A stretch of DNA of 64,000 bases from Armigeres subalbatus (GCF_024139115.2 NC_085140.1:337405099-337469098); one strand, 5' to 3'; shown: positions 35,086-46,683, numbered from the stretch's first letter. Made by a program: numbers and translations. The notes: generated from the letters alone by a model not told the origin.

Positions 35086-35996
35086 TTTTTGTTTTAATTA
35101 TTGATTATTTTTTGAAACAAGTTGCAAAGATTTTGGTGGCAAATTGAAGCCACATGATCAAAAATACAAGCGGGAAAAAATCGGGTAAAAACAGAATTCT
35201 GTGTATAAACATAGCAGAGCCCAAGTCGATTCGATTGGCGAGAAAATCTTGCAATTCGACCCTCCATTTTGTGAGTTTTATTGCTTCGAAGGAAATGCAA
35301 ACTCATTTTTATGCATAAGAATTTACTTTTGTTTCAAAATATGGCATAGAGCACAGTCGGCATATAAAGTCGAAACACAAACTATGTGAAGCAATTATCG
35401 GATTGCTACTGTACTATTCTTATGTGATTTTTTAACTCTTTAATTTAATAATTAATAATTAATTGCGAGCGTCCTAGGGGAAAATGTTACACGGTTTACA
35501 AAATCTGTTGTCTTCCTTTTACTTCCACTATTTCATTATAGTTATATTCGAATTAGTGGAAATAAAAGGAAGACAACAGATTTTTTAAACTCTTTAATTC
35601 AATTACAGTGGAAATTCGTCACGCACCCTGTGGATTGATATCATTAGGTCGTTTTAACGCTTAAAATATCAAAATCTATTGCATAGTTATGATCTTACTG
35701 TAACATCAAATCGAAAACTATTTCTGCTTTATTGAGAGCAAATTGAAAACTGATTTTGATATATATTTTCGATTACAAAATAAGTAATCGTTTTAATTTC
35801 AGTTCATATAATTTAGAAATCAACAGCAACTATATTCAAAATAAGTAATCAATCATGAAGATCAAAATTTGAAAAAAAAAAAAAAGAAAAAGATTCCATT
35901 TTGATGTTTACATCAAAATATGTGTTTTATTTGCTCTCATTGTGATCTCAGACTTTGCTCGGAAAGTGCCAATTCACAGGTGGAAAGTAGTAACAT
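35086..35996. other. Unassigned DNA with an inverted repeat at 35499-35588
   Basis: AAAATCTGTTGTCTTCCTTT and its inverse bracket about 30 bp, giving a foldback of about 90 bp. The words TTTTTTAACTCTTTAATT and TTTTTTAAACTCTTTAATT flank it on the left (about 35428) and right (about 35581), which may be remnants of a duplication. No gene recognised. Confidence 0.45.
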
Positions 35997-36195
35997 TCAC
36001 GCAAAAAAAGCGTTCCCGAATTCGTGAACTAGCAAAAATACACCGTGATTTCATTCATGGATTCGGGAACACCAGTCACGTTTTCCAGAACGTTCCAGAA
36101 AACGTGACTGTATTCCCGAATCTGTGACTGTTGTTCACGAAAAAATACACCGTGAACTCATTAGTTCACGAATTCATGAACGCTTTTTTGCGTGA
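35997..36195. mobile_element. Foldback MITE, about 199 bp
   Basis: TCACGCAAAAAAAGCGTTC at the left and its near-inverse at the right are followed inward by further inverted matches (GAATTCGTGAACT; TACACCGTGA; AGTCACGTTTTCC/AAAACGTGACTG), so most of the element is palindromic. No coding potential. Confidence 0.7.
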
Positions 36196-38411
36196 TTGAA
36201 AAGAAGATCATTGTGGAGATGCCAAAAAACAGTGATGTTGGAGAATTGGAATTTCTTTAAATAATATCATATGTTCCAAGGACTCGCAACATTTCTCCCT
36301 GCGAGTGTCAATGCAGCCGTGAAGTAGTAAAAGTATGAATGCTACTGTTTACCTATCTTTGCCCCAAGCGAGTAAGAAAAACCCGAAAAGAATTTCCAAG
36401 TGAATTCGCAGGCTCCGTAGTCAGCAGCTAGCGCTGCCACTATTGCTGTTCCTGCTTTTACTACTAAAGCAGTCAATGAATAAATTTGAAATGGATTTTT
36501 CCAACTACCTTCTGCTGCTGTACCACAGGAAAGTAACAGGATCGCCACGAGGTAGGACGACGCTACGCTACGTATTCCCTCATTTTAAGTACAGTGGTTA
36601 GGGGTGCCCTTATTTTAATGAATTCCGTGTGGATTAATTGTTGTTGCATTAAAGGGCCATCGTTTCATTTTCCACGTGTCATCACATTTGCGAATTAATT
36701 TGGCAAATTATGGAACCTTACAAAAGATGTCCTGTCCGTGGCACGGCCACTCGTAAACTTATGGATTTTGAACCGGTGTGGTGTAACCATCGCAGAAGAT
36801 AACGACCATCCGCGAGTAAGTCGTTCGCTGCTGAGCTTCGCGTCGGTATCACCATTCGGCTTTTGTGGGTCCCTTTCACCCAACCCGCCAAGGGAATGAT
36901 GACAAATTTTGTGGTTTATATTTTATGCATTTTGTAGTTTAATATTTATACCACATCACGGTGTTGCTGGCGCTGATCACACTCACCGACCAGCGTAGTG
37001 CACCGCCACTGCCGCTTTGGGTGGGCAGTGAAAGCGCACAATGATAAGAAGATGGGCAAAATAAAAAAAAATCTTCCGTTATATTGGGAGTTATCTGCTG
37101 ATCTGATATTTTTGATTGAATGGAGACGTTTAAAAATGTTAACAAATGTCATATTACTAAAACGCTATAAAATTACATGAATTATAGTTTTATTATGTTA
37201 ATTGGTACATGAAAGTAGCATTTAATGAAAAACTTAACAAAATCCAATGTGCACCAACTTTGCCCTTGCTAATGTCATTTGTCTTAATGCGTATGCTCAG
37301 AGTTCCGATAAATTTACGTTTAAAATGGTTTACAATTTGCATCATTGTAAAATTTCATTTTCGATCAACATTTGCTTTCTGGTGGACTTATACTCCTAAT
37401 CCCGCCACTGTGCCGACGAATGTTGGCAAGTGCACGCCGAATACATCCCAGACGAGCCACAGCTAAGGGAAAAATGGAACATCGTTTCGCGCCCGCCGCG
37501 CACCTTGCATACGGTTTTAGTGTTTTTTCGCCCATCCGCCGTTGTGCATAGAGAATAGGAGATACGTTCGACGGGCTGCAAGTTGCACCGAGCTGCAAGC
37601 CGAATGCAAGTAGCAATATTTTCACCAAGTTTATTCTCTTTGGGACGTTCGTTTACGAGCGAAGCGTGGAAGGAGAGATGGTCGTCGGCCCTCTCATATG
37701 GGTATGGTTCCATATTATTTGCGGCACTAAAGTATCCGTTTTGCCATTTCCTATGTTCCGGTATGGCGATAGCGCACGGGTTACGGGGGCCTCTCTAAAT
37801 AATTTTATTTCTTTCGGAGCAACAAACTTGCTCTGGAAATCGGTAGAGGAAATATGAATATGGCCGGTTCCAGCATGTACTTGGAATGCATTTCGATAAC
37901 AATACGGTAGGGTGTTTTTGTTGGTAGAAGTTTCAATTGGAATGTTTGGCCATGATCATGCAAATATAATGCTTTTGTGTTTTGTATTTTATGGAACAAA
38001 AGGAAAGTTTGACATGCAGCTAAATTCCATAAGGCTCAAAGATGGTTTTAGACTTGGTTTCGATCTTGCATAGCATATAAAATGCTTACCCGGCTCAAAC
38101 AAATCAGAAAATCATTATCAAATGTACTCACTGTATTCAGTGTACTGTAAATCATGCCACAATGTACTGCGTGAGTAGAATGTCGTTTAAATAATTATGT
38201 TTTACCTTTTCCAACTTGTCCCTTTGGAATTACCTGAAAATTTACAAAAATAGAAAAGCAATATTAATATTTATATAATGATGATGTAATGAGATACGGA
38301 ATAAAATATTCAGAATATATTGACGATGTTGAAAATAGGATAAATATGGAGCATATGTATTGATGTTAATAACAGCCCCTCCACTAAAGTGATTCGAATT
38401 TCGAAGTTTGT
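36196..38411. other. Unassigned DNA, partly less AT-rich
   Basis: About 2.2 kb with no bounded repeats. 36690-37150 and 37380-37800 have a more balanced base composition and might be intronic or leader sequence of a host gene, but no frame on either strand has a recognisable domain. Confidence 0.4.
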
Positions 38412-39006
38412 GCCCCCCCCCCCCCTGCTTAAACGATTTAATAATCCTCCTCAATTTTTTGGATGTAACTTGATTGTGCACAAGTCATTTAAAGTTTGTA
38501 TTACTGTGAAAACTGATCCTAATGTGAAATACCGTTGCGTGAGGTGGCCCATGAACTAATGAAATATAACCAACACATTGACTACACAGAATACTTCTCA
38601 AGCTGAAAGGCAGTTGTTGTTGCAAAGCGATTTGTCGTTTGGAAGCAAAGTTATGAAGAAAACAAAAATGCTCATTATTGATATTGATGTTATTCTTTTA
38701 CGCGTTAAATTGAATTTCTCACGATTCAGTATTTTCTTTATAACTTTTCTTACGAGCTTCAAATCGTTTCGCAACAAATACGGCCTGTTTCCTTGTTAAA
38801 TTTTCTTTGTTTTCGGTGTCCTCATGTATTTTCAGAGCTTAAAGGGGAGCGTTGGGGAACGGTTTACCATAAAAGTTACTGTTTTCATAGTAATTTTCAT
38901 ACAAACTACAAACCGTGCGTGCTCTCTCAAAATACATCCATATTAGCTAAAAAATTAGGAGGATTATTAAAATGGCAAATGCGATCGTTTAAGCATCAGG
39001 GGGCAA
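38412..39006. mobile_element. TIR element with TGCCCCC ends (uncertain)
   Basis: The left part (TGCCCCCC, then CTGCTTAAACGATTTAATAA, CCTCCTCAATTTTTT) has its inverse on the right (AAAAAATTAGGAGGATTATT, ATCGTTTAAGCATCAGGGGGCA), with a 15-bp insertion in the right arm. The C-run at the left has probably slipped. Non-coding. Confidence 0.5.
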
Positions 39007-39440
39007 AAAAGTCAAAAATTGAATCACTCTATCCTTCATGCTTTTTTTACTTCAGATCAAAGATTTTTATTCGAACCTACTCAACTCGAATTGAAGTGAT
39101 GTCTTTATATGTGTACTTATGTGTAGGTATAATCACGTTTGACAATCTTTTTAATTCTCAATCTGCCGGGACGAATCTTGACAAAAAACGGCTCGTTCTC
39201 GGCCAATTTCTAACTAAAATGCAAGCGGTTTCAACTGTGATCAGCGGAAATAGTAGTTCCAAAAAGTGACAGACAGGATGCTCTGGATGACCCACTTTCT
39301 TTTAGAGAGGGGGCTTTGCAGTGTGGCATGAGTCATTTTTTGGGCAAATGTTCAATATTTCGAAATTTTTAGCGCCGTAATAAATGTTTTAGTATGTGCT
39401 TTTATTGGTTAATGTGAATCTATAAAACAATAGCTCAATA
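39007..39440. other. Fragment of the TGCCTTTCTCG-end repeat family plus unassigned DNA
   Basis: 39063-39270 carries the CTCAACTCGAATTGAAGTGATGT-like block typical of the 34536-35085 family; the rest is unassigned. Confidence 0.4.
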
Positions 39441-39950
39441 GACAAAAGTTGGCCTTCGGATGGCCACCGAACAGGTCCCAGAAACCCGGAACTTCCGATA
39501 GAAATTGCCAACATAGAACCACGATAAAAATCAACCTTCAGACAGCTCAAACTTCTCTTAATTTTGCGGCTTATGAATAGTAAAAAAACGCCATAATTTC
39601 TTTGTACGGTAGAAGTGGTCATACGATAGCCACACAAAACGTTCCACAAATACGGAATTTCCGGAACAAATGACCAACCAACGAAATAAATTAGTCTTCC
39701 GAAACTTCAAACTTCTTATAATCTTATGAATAACTCATGAAATTCCATAATATCTTTTTACGGTATTACTGACGTAACAGGTTCCGGAAACCCGAGACTT
39801 CCAGTACAACAGGCCAACATAGAACCACGAAATAAATCAGCCTTCCGATACCACAAACTTCTTAAAAACATATGAGTATTCAGGAAATGCCTTAATTTAT
39901 TTGTAGGGAAGAACTGACCTTGCGATTGTCACAGAACAGGAAACCCGAAA
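39441..39950. repeat. Degenerate tandem repeat, period about 145-165 bp, three or more units
   Basis: Units starting near 39488, 39653 and 39796 share ACTTCC(G/A)..., GCCAACATAGAACCACGA, AAATCA(G/A)CCTTC, ACAAACTTCTTA and a TTTTACGGTA-like block. It precedes a fragment of the TGCCTTTCTCG-end family (40001-40285) and may be the internal repeat of that family. Confidence 0.65.
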
Positions 39951-40000
39951 AAACAGATGGACCGAAAGGCTATTATTCCACTCTTAGAAACAAACTTCTT

Positions 40001-40285
40001 ATAAGGCTCGGAGGCCCACAGTATTATATGCCAATCGACTTAGGTCGACGAATTGATCAAATGCCTGTCTGTCCGTTTGTATGTGTGTGCACAAGATCTA
40101 AGAAAATAAAGCCAAGTTTTTATACAGTAGTCCGTAACCAATTTTTTCGCTGTCGACAGGTAAAAAACTAGTTAATCACCATTAAATTTGGTGACAACCG
40201 TCCTTTGCGTTTAAAAGGTATTAAGAAAATGGTTTATCGAACCATGCAAGCTTGGTGTCTTAGTTGAATGCGAAAAAGGCAGTTA
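40001..40285. mobile_element. Partial TGCCTTTCTCG-end repeat
   Basis: Contains AAGGCTCGGAGGCCCACAG, CCAATCGACTTAGGTCGACG and the terminal-like GCGAAAAAGGCA, matching 34536-35085 in order but diverged. Confidence 0.55.
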
Positions 40286-40827
40286 ATTGATTTCCTTTTT
40301 ATTTCAAGCTTTATGCCAAAACATCCTGAGCGATCTTATATACTTAGCATTGGCGGAGCCAGAGTTCTGGCAACGGAAATTTTTGGTGTAATTGGTTTAT
40401 TGATGATTTGGCGTCAGCAATAAGAACTATACAGATTAGGGTTATTCGATCGATATAATAGTTAACACGTTTTCAAATACCTAGTATTCAATATTACAAA
40501 ATTTACTGCAATTACTCCGGAAACTCGTTCAGAATTTATTCAAAGATTTCTTTGCCAATTTTGTAAAGAATTTCTTCAGAAATGTTTTTAGAAATTCCTT
40601 CGAGAATTCCCTCAGATATTCCTTTAGGGGCTCCTTTGAAAATTCCTTGAGAAATTAATACTTTCGCCCAATCAGAGACTGCAACATTTTATTACAATCA
40701 TGCATTAATTCCGCCTACAGTTTGCCATAATTTGCGACATATGCACAGATTGTATTACGTCAACGGCAGTCCCTTGTATTAGGTACCCGGTCACGAAAAA
40801 ATAAGATCTGGTTATGTGTCAGGTGTA
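40286..40827. other. Unassigned DNA with a small GAATTCC-type remnant
   Basis: 40500-40660 carries decayed GAAATTCCTT / GAATTCCCTC words like the 17-kb and 58-kb tracts. No gene recognised. Confidence 0.45.
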
Positions 40828-41045
40828 GGGGAAGTGCACCGGTTTTGGCCAACTTAGTGCCTATTTTGGCCAACCCTGAAAAATACATATTTTTCCAAAA
40901 TAATCGATCAGTTAAAAGCAGCGTTGAATCGTGAGGGATATATCTCTTGTTGGAACTAATAAAACCCTCCAGAATTGCTTTATTTTTGGAGTTATTCGCA
41001 AAATTGGCCAAATTAGGAACATGGCCAAAACCGGTACAGTTCCCC
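40828..41045. mobile_element. TA-flanked MITE with GGCCAAAACCGG ends
   Basis: Termini GGGGAAGTGCACCGGTTTTG and, inverted, GGGGAACTGTACCGGTTTTG match at 18 of 20. TA flanks both sides (40826-40827 and 41046-41047). The 218-bp body is non-coding, with GGCCAA words near both ends. Confidence 0.8.
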
Positions 41046-41124
41046 TATACTGAATCTATTTTTACACTCCCAACGAGGAGTGGAATGCTGCATACTTCGA
41101 TAACTTTAGCTACTTTACAAAAAA

Positions 41125-41222
41125 ATTGACTCAATACGGGTGTTGAACCTACACCCTCTCTACGCTTGGCGATTCTCGACTGACGCGCTACCCATCTGGA
41201 CTGTATACCAGACGAGGAAAGA
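41125..41222 (-). mobile_element. tRNA-derived SINE head (fragment)
   Basis: On the minus strand, A-box-like GATGGGTAGCGCGTCAG and B-box-like GGTTCAACACC are spaced as in a tRNA-type promoter, with a GGTGT/ACACC stem around the B box. No body or tail was delimited. It directly follows the TA-flanked MITE. Confidence 0.5.
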
Positions 41223-41734
41223 TACGATCAGAGGCTATCATAATCCACATTTCACGCTAAGTGGTTGTGACAATCATTATATAATTTCAAATCAATACCA
41301 AATTTTCAAAAAGACTTATCTGCTTTTGTAAACAACGTCAGATTCGTCAAATTGACGTTTGAATTTTTGTGTACAAAAGCAGATAAGTCATTTTGAAAAT
41401 TTGGTTTTGGAATAGAAGGGTAACAGGGATAGCAAAGGGTGATATAAGTGGATTTGACACCATACAAACTTATGTCTTTTTCCGTCGTCAAGCTTAATGG
41501 AATCGGGAAGATTGTGTGGGTCAAAGTTATATTGCTGTAAACGATGCATATACTTGTTCTAGGAGGAGCCAGTTAGTGTCGTTTAGATGTATTGATCGAA
41601 ACCAAATAAACCAACTTAATGCAATGGGCTGGATTAACAAGTATGACATTATCTGATCGGTTTGCATGCGAGATTTTATACAAATTGCTTGATAGAACGA
41701 ATGTCACCAAGAATTGTTTTGGGTGTAGCTCCTA
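41223..41734. other. Unassigned DNA with a foldback at 41299-41404
   Basis: CCAAATTTTCAAAA plus GACTTATCTGCTTTTGT are inverted about 35 bp later, enclosing a smaller CGTCAGATT/AATTGACG hairpin. It is a compact foldback of about 106 bp, possibly a tiny MITE. Confidence 0.5.
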
Positions 41735-42140
41735 AGGAAATAATTTTGTAAAAATCGTTGGAAACTTCTTCAAAAATTCCTTCAGAGATTCTTCTGAAAT
41801 TTCTTCCAAAATTCCTTTAGGAAATGCTTTAGGATTTCCTTCACGAATTTCTTCTGGAAACTCCCTTACGAATTTCAAGAAATGTCTTTCAGCAAATTTT
41901 CCAAAAAAATGTCAAAGAATTTTCAGAAATTTTTTCGGGAAACTTTTAAGTAATTTGTTCGGTGTTTTGTTTATGAAGTTATTTGAGTAATTCTTCTTAA
42001 ATTCTTTTAGATATTCGTTTGAGTATATCTTTGGGAATTCCTTCAGGGAATCCTTAGGAAATTTCTTTAGCGAATCCTTTACAAACTCGTTCTCGATTTT
42101 TTCTCGAAAATCCCTTAAGTTCTCTTTTAAAAATTTCTGT
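41735..42140. repeat. Decayed GAAATTCC repeat tract (small)
   Basis: Same word set as 16958-18600 (CTTCAAAAATTCCTTC, GAAATTTCTTCC, GGGAATTCCTTCAGGGAATC). No gene. Confidence 0.65.
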
Positions 42141-42439
42141 GATTTTGACGTAGGACTATGTCTGTATTTTCTATATTGGGGTACACTTTACGATTGCAAA
42201 AATCGGGGACCGTCACGAAAATATGATAGACTTTAAACTTTAATATCTAAGCCGTTTCTCGATGGATTTTCAATTTTTTTGGACCATTCGATCAAGGATG
42301 ATTCAACGCTTCTTTGCATTTATTTGAAAATACTGATTTTCAACTATTTATTATCGATAATTGATCAACAGTTTAGAAATAGGTCAACCAACCAATCACG
42401 TACATGCATCACTAGCACAGACATAAAAAATCAATCACT
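42141..42439. other. Unassigned DNA
   Basis: No feature recognised. An open frame of 79 codons ends near 42518 without a clear domain. Confidence 0.4.
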
Positions 42440-42740
42440 TGCGGGTTTGGATCTAATCCTCAGTTTGAACAAGGTTTCACGCAGAGCAGACGCATCAAAG
42501 CGATCGCAGCGGAGCTGACACATCATCACGGAGGCGCTTATAACATTTGCAAAAGAAATCCATCGCATTGGTGGTACTCGATGTGTTGCTGCATTCAACC
42601 TCAACGAACCAGCATTTCATATGAAGAAAAGGTTGACCATGAAAATAGCACTGTGGCGATCCCGCACCGCCAGTGCCGATGCTGAAAATTTATTACAAAT
42701 TGTGGTGTCAGTTAGTTGGAAAATTGAGAAAAGAAAAATT

Positions 42741-42756
42741 GGTTCTTCTCAGGACC
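42741..42756 (+). promoter_or_regulatory. Histone-type mRNA 3' stem-loop
   Basis: GGTTCTTCTCAGGACC matches the metazoan replication-dependent histone 3' stem-loop consensus GGYYYTTHTNARRRCC at every position: six pairs and a four-base loop. The purine-rich AAAAGAAAGAG at 42768-42778 lies about 12 bases downstream, where the U7 snRNP-binding downstream element is expected. The partner copy at 43681 keeps the same arrangement. It would direct 3' cleavage without polyadenylation. Confidence 0.55.
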
Positions 42757-42888
42757 AACATTTAATGAAAAGAAAGAGTTAATTGCGAAAATGGACTATT
42801 TCGGTGGCATCGAGTTTGGCGTGATAGCTTGGTTGCTGTTAGTGATTCCATCCATTGAAATTTACTGCATCATCTCCCTCCGGCGCGC

Positions 42889-42896
42889 TATAAAAT
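42889..42896 (+). promoter_or_regulatory. Candidate TATA box TATAAAAT
   Basis: It is preceded by the GC-rich CTCCCTCCGGCGCGC and lies about 135 bases after the histone-type stem-loop, as if a second transcription unit starts here. The other copy has the weaker TATCAAAT near 43841. No convincing downstream coding frame was found. Confidence 0.35.
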
Positions 42897-43247
42897 TCGC
42901 TATTTACGATTGAGTTTTGCACTTTGAAGAAAGTTTATTTCGGATAGTCGGATCAACCTTCTTTTGTATAAAATGGTGGCTTTTGTATAAAATCAATGAA
43001 GACGCCACCTCAGTGGAAACTTTCTACAGCAACCACCCATCGGTGAACGTCGCTCGGACAGACACATGCCAAGAGATAATGTTTGGTAATATGAAGAAAC
43101 TTCGTCTTGAGTCAAATTTCTGCTTTTATTTTTCTCAGCAATACACAACTAAGATAAATAACATCTCATAACCAAATTCGGAATCTTGCGAGAAAATTTC
43201 ATAAGATTCTTAGAATTTGTCATCCTCCGGACGGTTCGTTGTCTGCT

Positions 43248-43461
43248 GAATCCCGATCGAAATGGCTCGCGCGCGCCGAAAAGCAGCTTTATTATATCTA
43301 ATGAAGTAATTCCATTAGCCCCGCCCCTTCATTACCGTTATGAGTGCACATTATATTCACACCCAAGTCAGATCACAAAGGAGTGGGGCTAACGGGCTTA
43401 ATTTATTAAATACAAGAAAGCTGCTGTTCGGCGCGCGCGAGCCATTTTGATCGGGATTCCG
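43248..43461. mobile_element. Foldback MITE-like palindrome, about 214 bp
   Basis: GAATCCCGATCGAAATGGCT and the GC-rich CGCGCGCGCCGAAAAGCAGC block at the left have their inverse at 43415-43461. Pairing continues inward (TAGCCCCGCCCCTT against AGGAGTGGGGCTA), so nearly the whole element is self-complementary. It lies between the two copies of the 42.4/43.5-kb duplication. Confidence 0.7.
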
Positions 43462-43494
43462 CGGAAAGAGCGGAATGAGCGGTTCGACAAAATT

Positions 43495-43930
43495 TGATGC
43501 AGCGGAGTGGACACAGCAGCACGAAGGCGTGGGTAGCAGTGGCAATGCTTAAAATGTTTTCCAAATAGTGAAGGTTTAGCGAAAAATCATCAAGTGGCGG
43601 TAGGACAATTTCAACGCAAGGTGCTGACAAGCGTTTGGATCCAGTTAGTTATTGGAAAGACGCATTGGGAAAAGAAAATTGATTCTTCTCAGGACCAGCA
43701 TTTTATGGAAAGAAAGAGTTAATTGCGAAAATGGATTGTTTCGGCGGCATCGGGTTTAGCGTGGTAGCTTGATTGCTGTTAATGATTCCATCCGTTCAAA
43801 TTAATTACATCATCTCCCTCCGCCGCTCTATCAAATTTGCTAGTTACGAACGAGTTTTGCAATGAGTTCATATCGGATTGTCGGATAAACCTTCTTTTAA
43901 ATAAAAACCTTTATGGAGGACACCATCCTA
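43495..43930 (+). repeat. Diverged direct duplication, copy 2
   Basis: Partner of 42440-43013. The stem-loop is GATTCTTCTCAGGACC at 43681-43696, where the second base breaks one pair, followed by GAAAGAAAGAG about 12 bases later. The TATA-like word is degraded to TATCAAAT. The greater decay of signals suggests this is the less constrained copy. Confidence 0.6.
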
Positions 43931-44245
43931 AAAAATGACCGAAATAAAGAAGAAATAAGCAGAATCAGAAATCAGAAGTGGCGTGAAACCAAACACAAAT
44001 ATATTTATTTGCAACGTTTCGTTTTCGCCCGCGATGTAAGCGTACAAGGCAAAGTAAGGATTATGATGTCCCCGACTTAAACCCAGTCGAGTGGCTTCAG
44101 CGGCCGATGAGTCATGTTAATTCCACGGTTAGAGAATCAAAGTCCATCCAACTGGGAACAACTATTCGACTTCTTGATTCAGTTGGCCTCCGAGCAGTTT
44201 GCTCAATGTTAATAAAACGACACAAATTATTATGGCAAAAAAAAA
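43931..44245. other. Unassigned DNA
   Basis: No feature recognised. Confidence 0.45.
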
Positions 44246-44435
44246 GATATTTTAGTTACTAGATAAAGAATGTCGCTTCGGTTCCTTTTGTTCTGCTGTC
44301 CGGAACATGTTGGGTACCAAGCTGTCAAATGGTATGGATTTTCCTTCTTTGGTATTTAGCTCCCCTATCCTCGCCAGCAAAAGATGTTCCGGACAGCGAC
44401 GACAGCGACATTCTTTATCTGGTAACTAAAATACC
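44246..44435. mobile_element. Foldback MITE with 31-bp near-perfect ends
   Basis: GATATTTTAGTTACTAGATA and AAGAATGTCGC at the left match the inverse of the right end (GGTATTTTAGTTACCAGATA, AAGAATGTCGC) with two mismatches. Further inside, CTGTCCGGAACAT pairs with ATGTTCCGGACAG. About 190 bp, non-coding. Confidence 0.75.
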
Positions 44436-44929
44436 TTTTGGCGAATACCATCAATTTCGAATAGCTACCTAGTCCTACGTCACCTTTGCGTACAACCTGA
44501 TTGGGCTGCACCTTTGAGTTTTTTTGAAACTTCTTTAGTGATTGCTTCGGAAGATCCTCTGTAAACTCCTTTGGAAATGTATTCAGGAATTCCTCCAAAA
44601 ATACCTTTAGTAAAAACATGCATTCACAAAGAATTTTTCGAAGGAATTGTCAAATGAATTCAAGAAGGAACTTCTAAGGAACTATTTAATGTAGATTTGA
44701 ACTGCGAGCAGATCGTGTGATTAAAGATTTTTGCACTAGTGCATGGCTGAAATAAGAACAAATATTACCCAATCAATGACATTTTTGGAACAAGCATTAG
44801 TTCGAGAAAGCCTTCTTCTCTAGCAGAAATGATTTGGATGGAAAAGAAAGCTAAGCTTTGGGCTATCTAAAACAGAGGGCACACCCTTGATTGTGCTATC
44901 GAGATATATTATGTATAATTATTTAATCA
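44436..44929. other. Unassigned DNA with GAATTCC-type remnants
   Basis: 44515-44680 carries decayed CTCCTTTGGAAATG / CAGGAATTCCTCC words. No gene recognised. Confidence 0.45.
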
Positions 44930-45760
44930 CACTAAGGCCACAGTTGCCTTCCCGACCAGTAAGTCACAACAAAATTATGTGTAGTGTCCCTCCCGCAAAC
45001 TTCAAACTCTCTACGACGAATCGAGGACATGCGAATATCACGTGCTCCGCAGTATTCTCAACTTCTGGACAGTCTGTATGCCCGAACCTGTGTAGGTACC
45101 GCCTGAAGCAGCCATGTTAATACGCTCGGTATCAGCCGATGGATCCTTCTACTTTTAGAAGAGTTATCTCAGTCCAATTCCAATTTGGCAGTTGAAGTGA
45201 TTCTGATGGATTTCTGGCTTCTTCTTCCACGCGAAACACCCCCTCTTGTACCGCGTTACGGTTGTTGACAACAACCGCCTATATGTTATGGTGAGCTAGG
45301 TCGAGCTGCCTCTAAAACGGCGATCGCGTGGTATGCCGTCAATTCTCAATTATGATCGATTCTCCGTAAACCTCAGCGTTATATCAACGGCAAAGCCAAG
45401 AATCTTGACGCCCAGGATAGACTCCATGATATGTCCAACCGGAGTAAGGATCATATGCAGTCTTAACGTCAAGCGTCACGGTCGACATGTAGTTTTCACC
45501 ATTACCTTTCCTTACAAAACCCAAACTGATTGCTCGACATGCCATCCATAACCTCAGTGTACGGAGTCAGACTGTTAAGGATGATCCTCTTAAGCAACTT
45601 CACCGTAGTGTCAAGTGGGCAGATTGATCTATTACACCGATAGGTCGCCCCGTGGCTTCCCAGCATATTGACATCGGTGTTAGTTAAAGCATGCGCGCCC
45701 GGTGGCATATGAACACTGAGGAGTATCGCGTTTTGGACGACGCACGGAAGCACAGCACTC
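44930..45760 (-). pseudogene. R1-type non-LTR ORF2 remnant: reverse transcriptase and C-terminus
   Basis: Reading the minus strand from 45760 downward, one frame gives LKRIILNSLTPYTEVMDGMS and SNQFGFCKER, the pattern of the conserved reverse transcriptase region before motif A in R1/LOA/Jockey-type elements. A deletion follows, then ILGVKILGFAVDITL, where the catalytic FADD is changed to FAVD. Last comes HGCFRRYLHRFGH and ENTAEHVIFACPRF, the HxxxC-type C-terminal zinc-finger region. Several stops and frameshifts separate the blocks. Together with 47090-48090 it forms one element, split by 45770-46683. The clade is inferred from motifs alone; it is dead. Confidence 0.7.
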
Positions 45761-45769
45761 TGTAGGGTA

Positions 45770-45912
45770 CCCAGTCAACACAAGATCGTATATGATGTCA
45801 CATAAGATGCTAAAGTGGAGGCCATATACGTACTTCCCCATACAAAATGTACGTATATCGCCTCTACTATAGAATCTTATATGGCATCATATATGATTTT
45901 GTGTTGACTGGG
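45770..45912. mobile_element. 143-bp foldback MITE (copy A), TA-flanked
   Basis: CCCAGTCAACACAAGATCGT at the left and its near-inverse at the right fold almost end to end, with TA at 45768-45769 and 45913-45914. A second 143-bp copy lies at 49679-49821. It separates two parts of the R1-type element. Confidence 0.85.
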
Positions 45913-46683
45913 TAATACGGTATAATGCGCCCCACCTGGCCAAAACGCCCCCCTTTGATTTCTAGAAAACTATAACTAATTAAGGGTCAAAAACAGTTGG
46001 TACCTTCAAATATTTGTAAACCCATCATACTATGTGAATGTGGAAGTATTTTTGTATTACACAATGAAAATAATAGCAAAATACAAAAAGTTACAGTTTT
46101 GATGTAACTTTTCATCTTTGTTTGCTCAATATTCTGGAGCGACTCTGGCATACTGCCCGCAAAACTTGCACTGGAACACTCAGTTGGGCAACAAAATGAC
46201 TTTTCTCAGTGGTTAATATGATATAAAATTGCTTCCATCTGCAAAAATGTAACGATTTTCAAAAACATGTTTTACTGGCCAAAACGCCCCAGTGTAGGCA
46301 GGACGATATGCCCTTACCAACTGGACACAAGCGCAGCGAGCCTGCAGCAGTTGCTTCCAAATTGTATGGAAAATATTGAAATGTAATTCACACCTGCTTG
46401 AATGGACCTATGTTGGTTTTTTAATGTCAAGCGCATAAGGATTTGTAACCTTTTATTAAGGGATTGATAAAATACTAATGAAGGGCAATTAAACGTCTTT
46501 GGTTAAGGTGGGGCGTATTGCCCAGGCACTTTTTAAAATTCATTTTTTCACGACTTTTCAAAAAAGCTTTATTACGTGTTAACTGAAATATTTTTATATG
46601 AAACACAAAGTTTGCATAAATTGCGTTGAAAAGTAAAAAGTTATCAAGGAGTTGCCTTAGGGGGGGCATATTATACCGTCTTA
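45913..46683. mobile_element. TIR element with ACGGTATAAT ends
   Basis: TAATACGGTATAATGCGCCCC-like left end and inverted TAAGACGGTATAATATGCCCC-like right end. The interior has GGCCAAAACGCCCC words and no transposase. It abuts the 143-bp MITE, and the two together interrupt the R1-type element. Confidence 0.65.

Larger units (their letters stand above)
42440..43013 (+). repeat. Diverged direct duplication, copy 1 (with histone-type 3' end signals)
   Basis: Strong matches to 43495-43930 run from about 42708 (CAGTTAGTT...GGAAA, TTCTTCTCAGGACCA, AAAGAAAGAGTTAATTGCGA, GTTTCGGNGGCATCG-like block, CATCATCTCCCTCCG) to about 43013; weaker matches extend left to about 42480. This copy keeps both a consensus stem-loop (42741-42756) and a TATAAAAT (42889-42896). 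I find no intact frame in either copy, nor an unmistakable histone sequence upstream. Confidence 0.6.
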
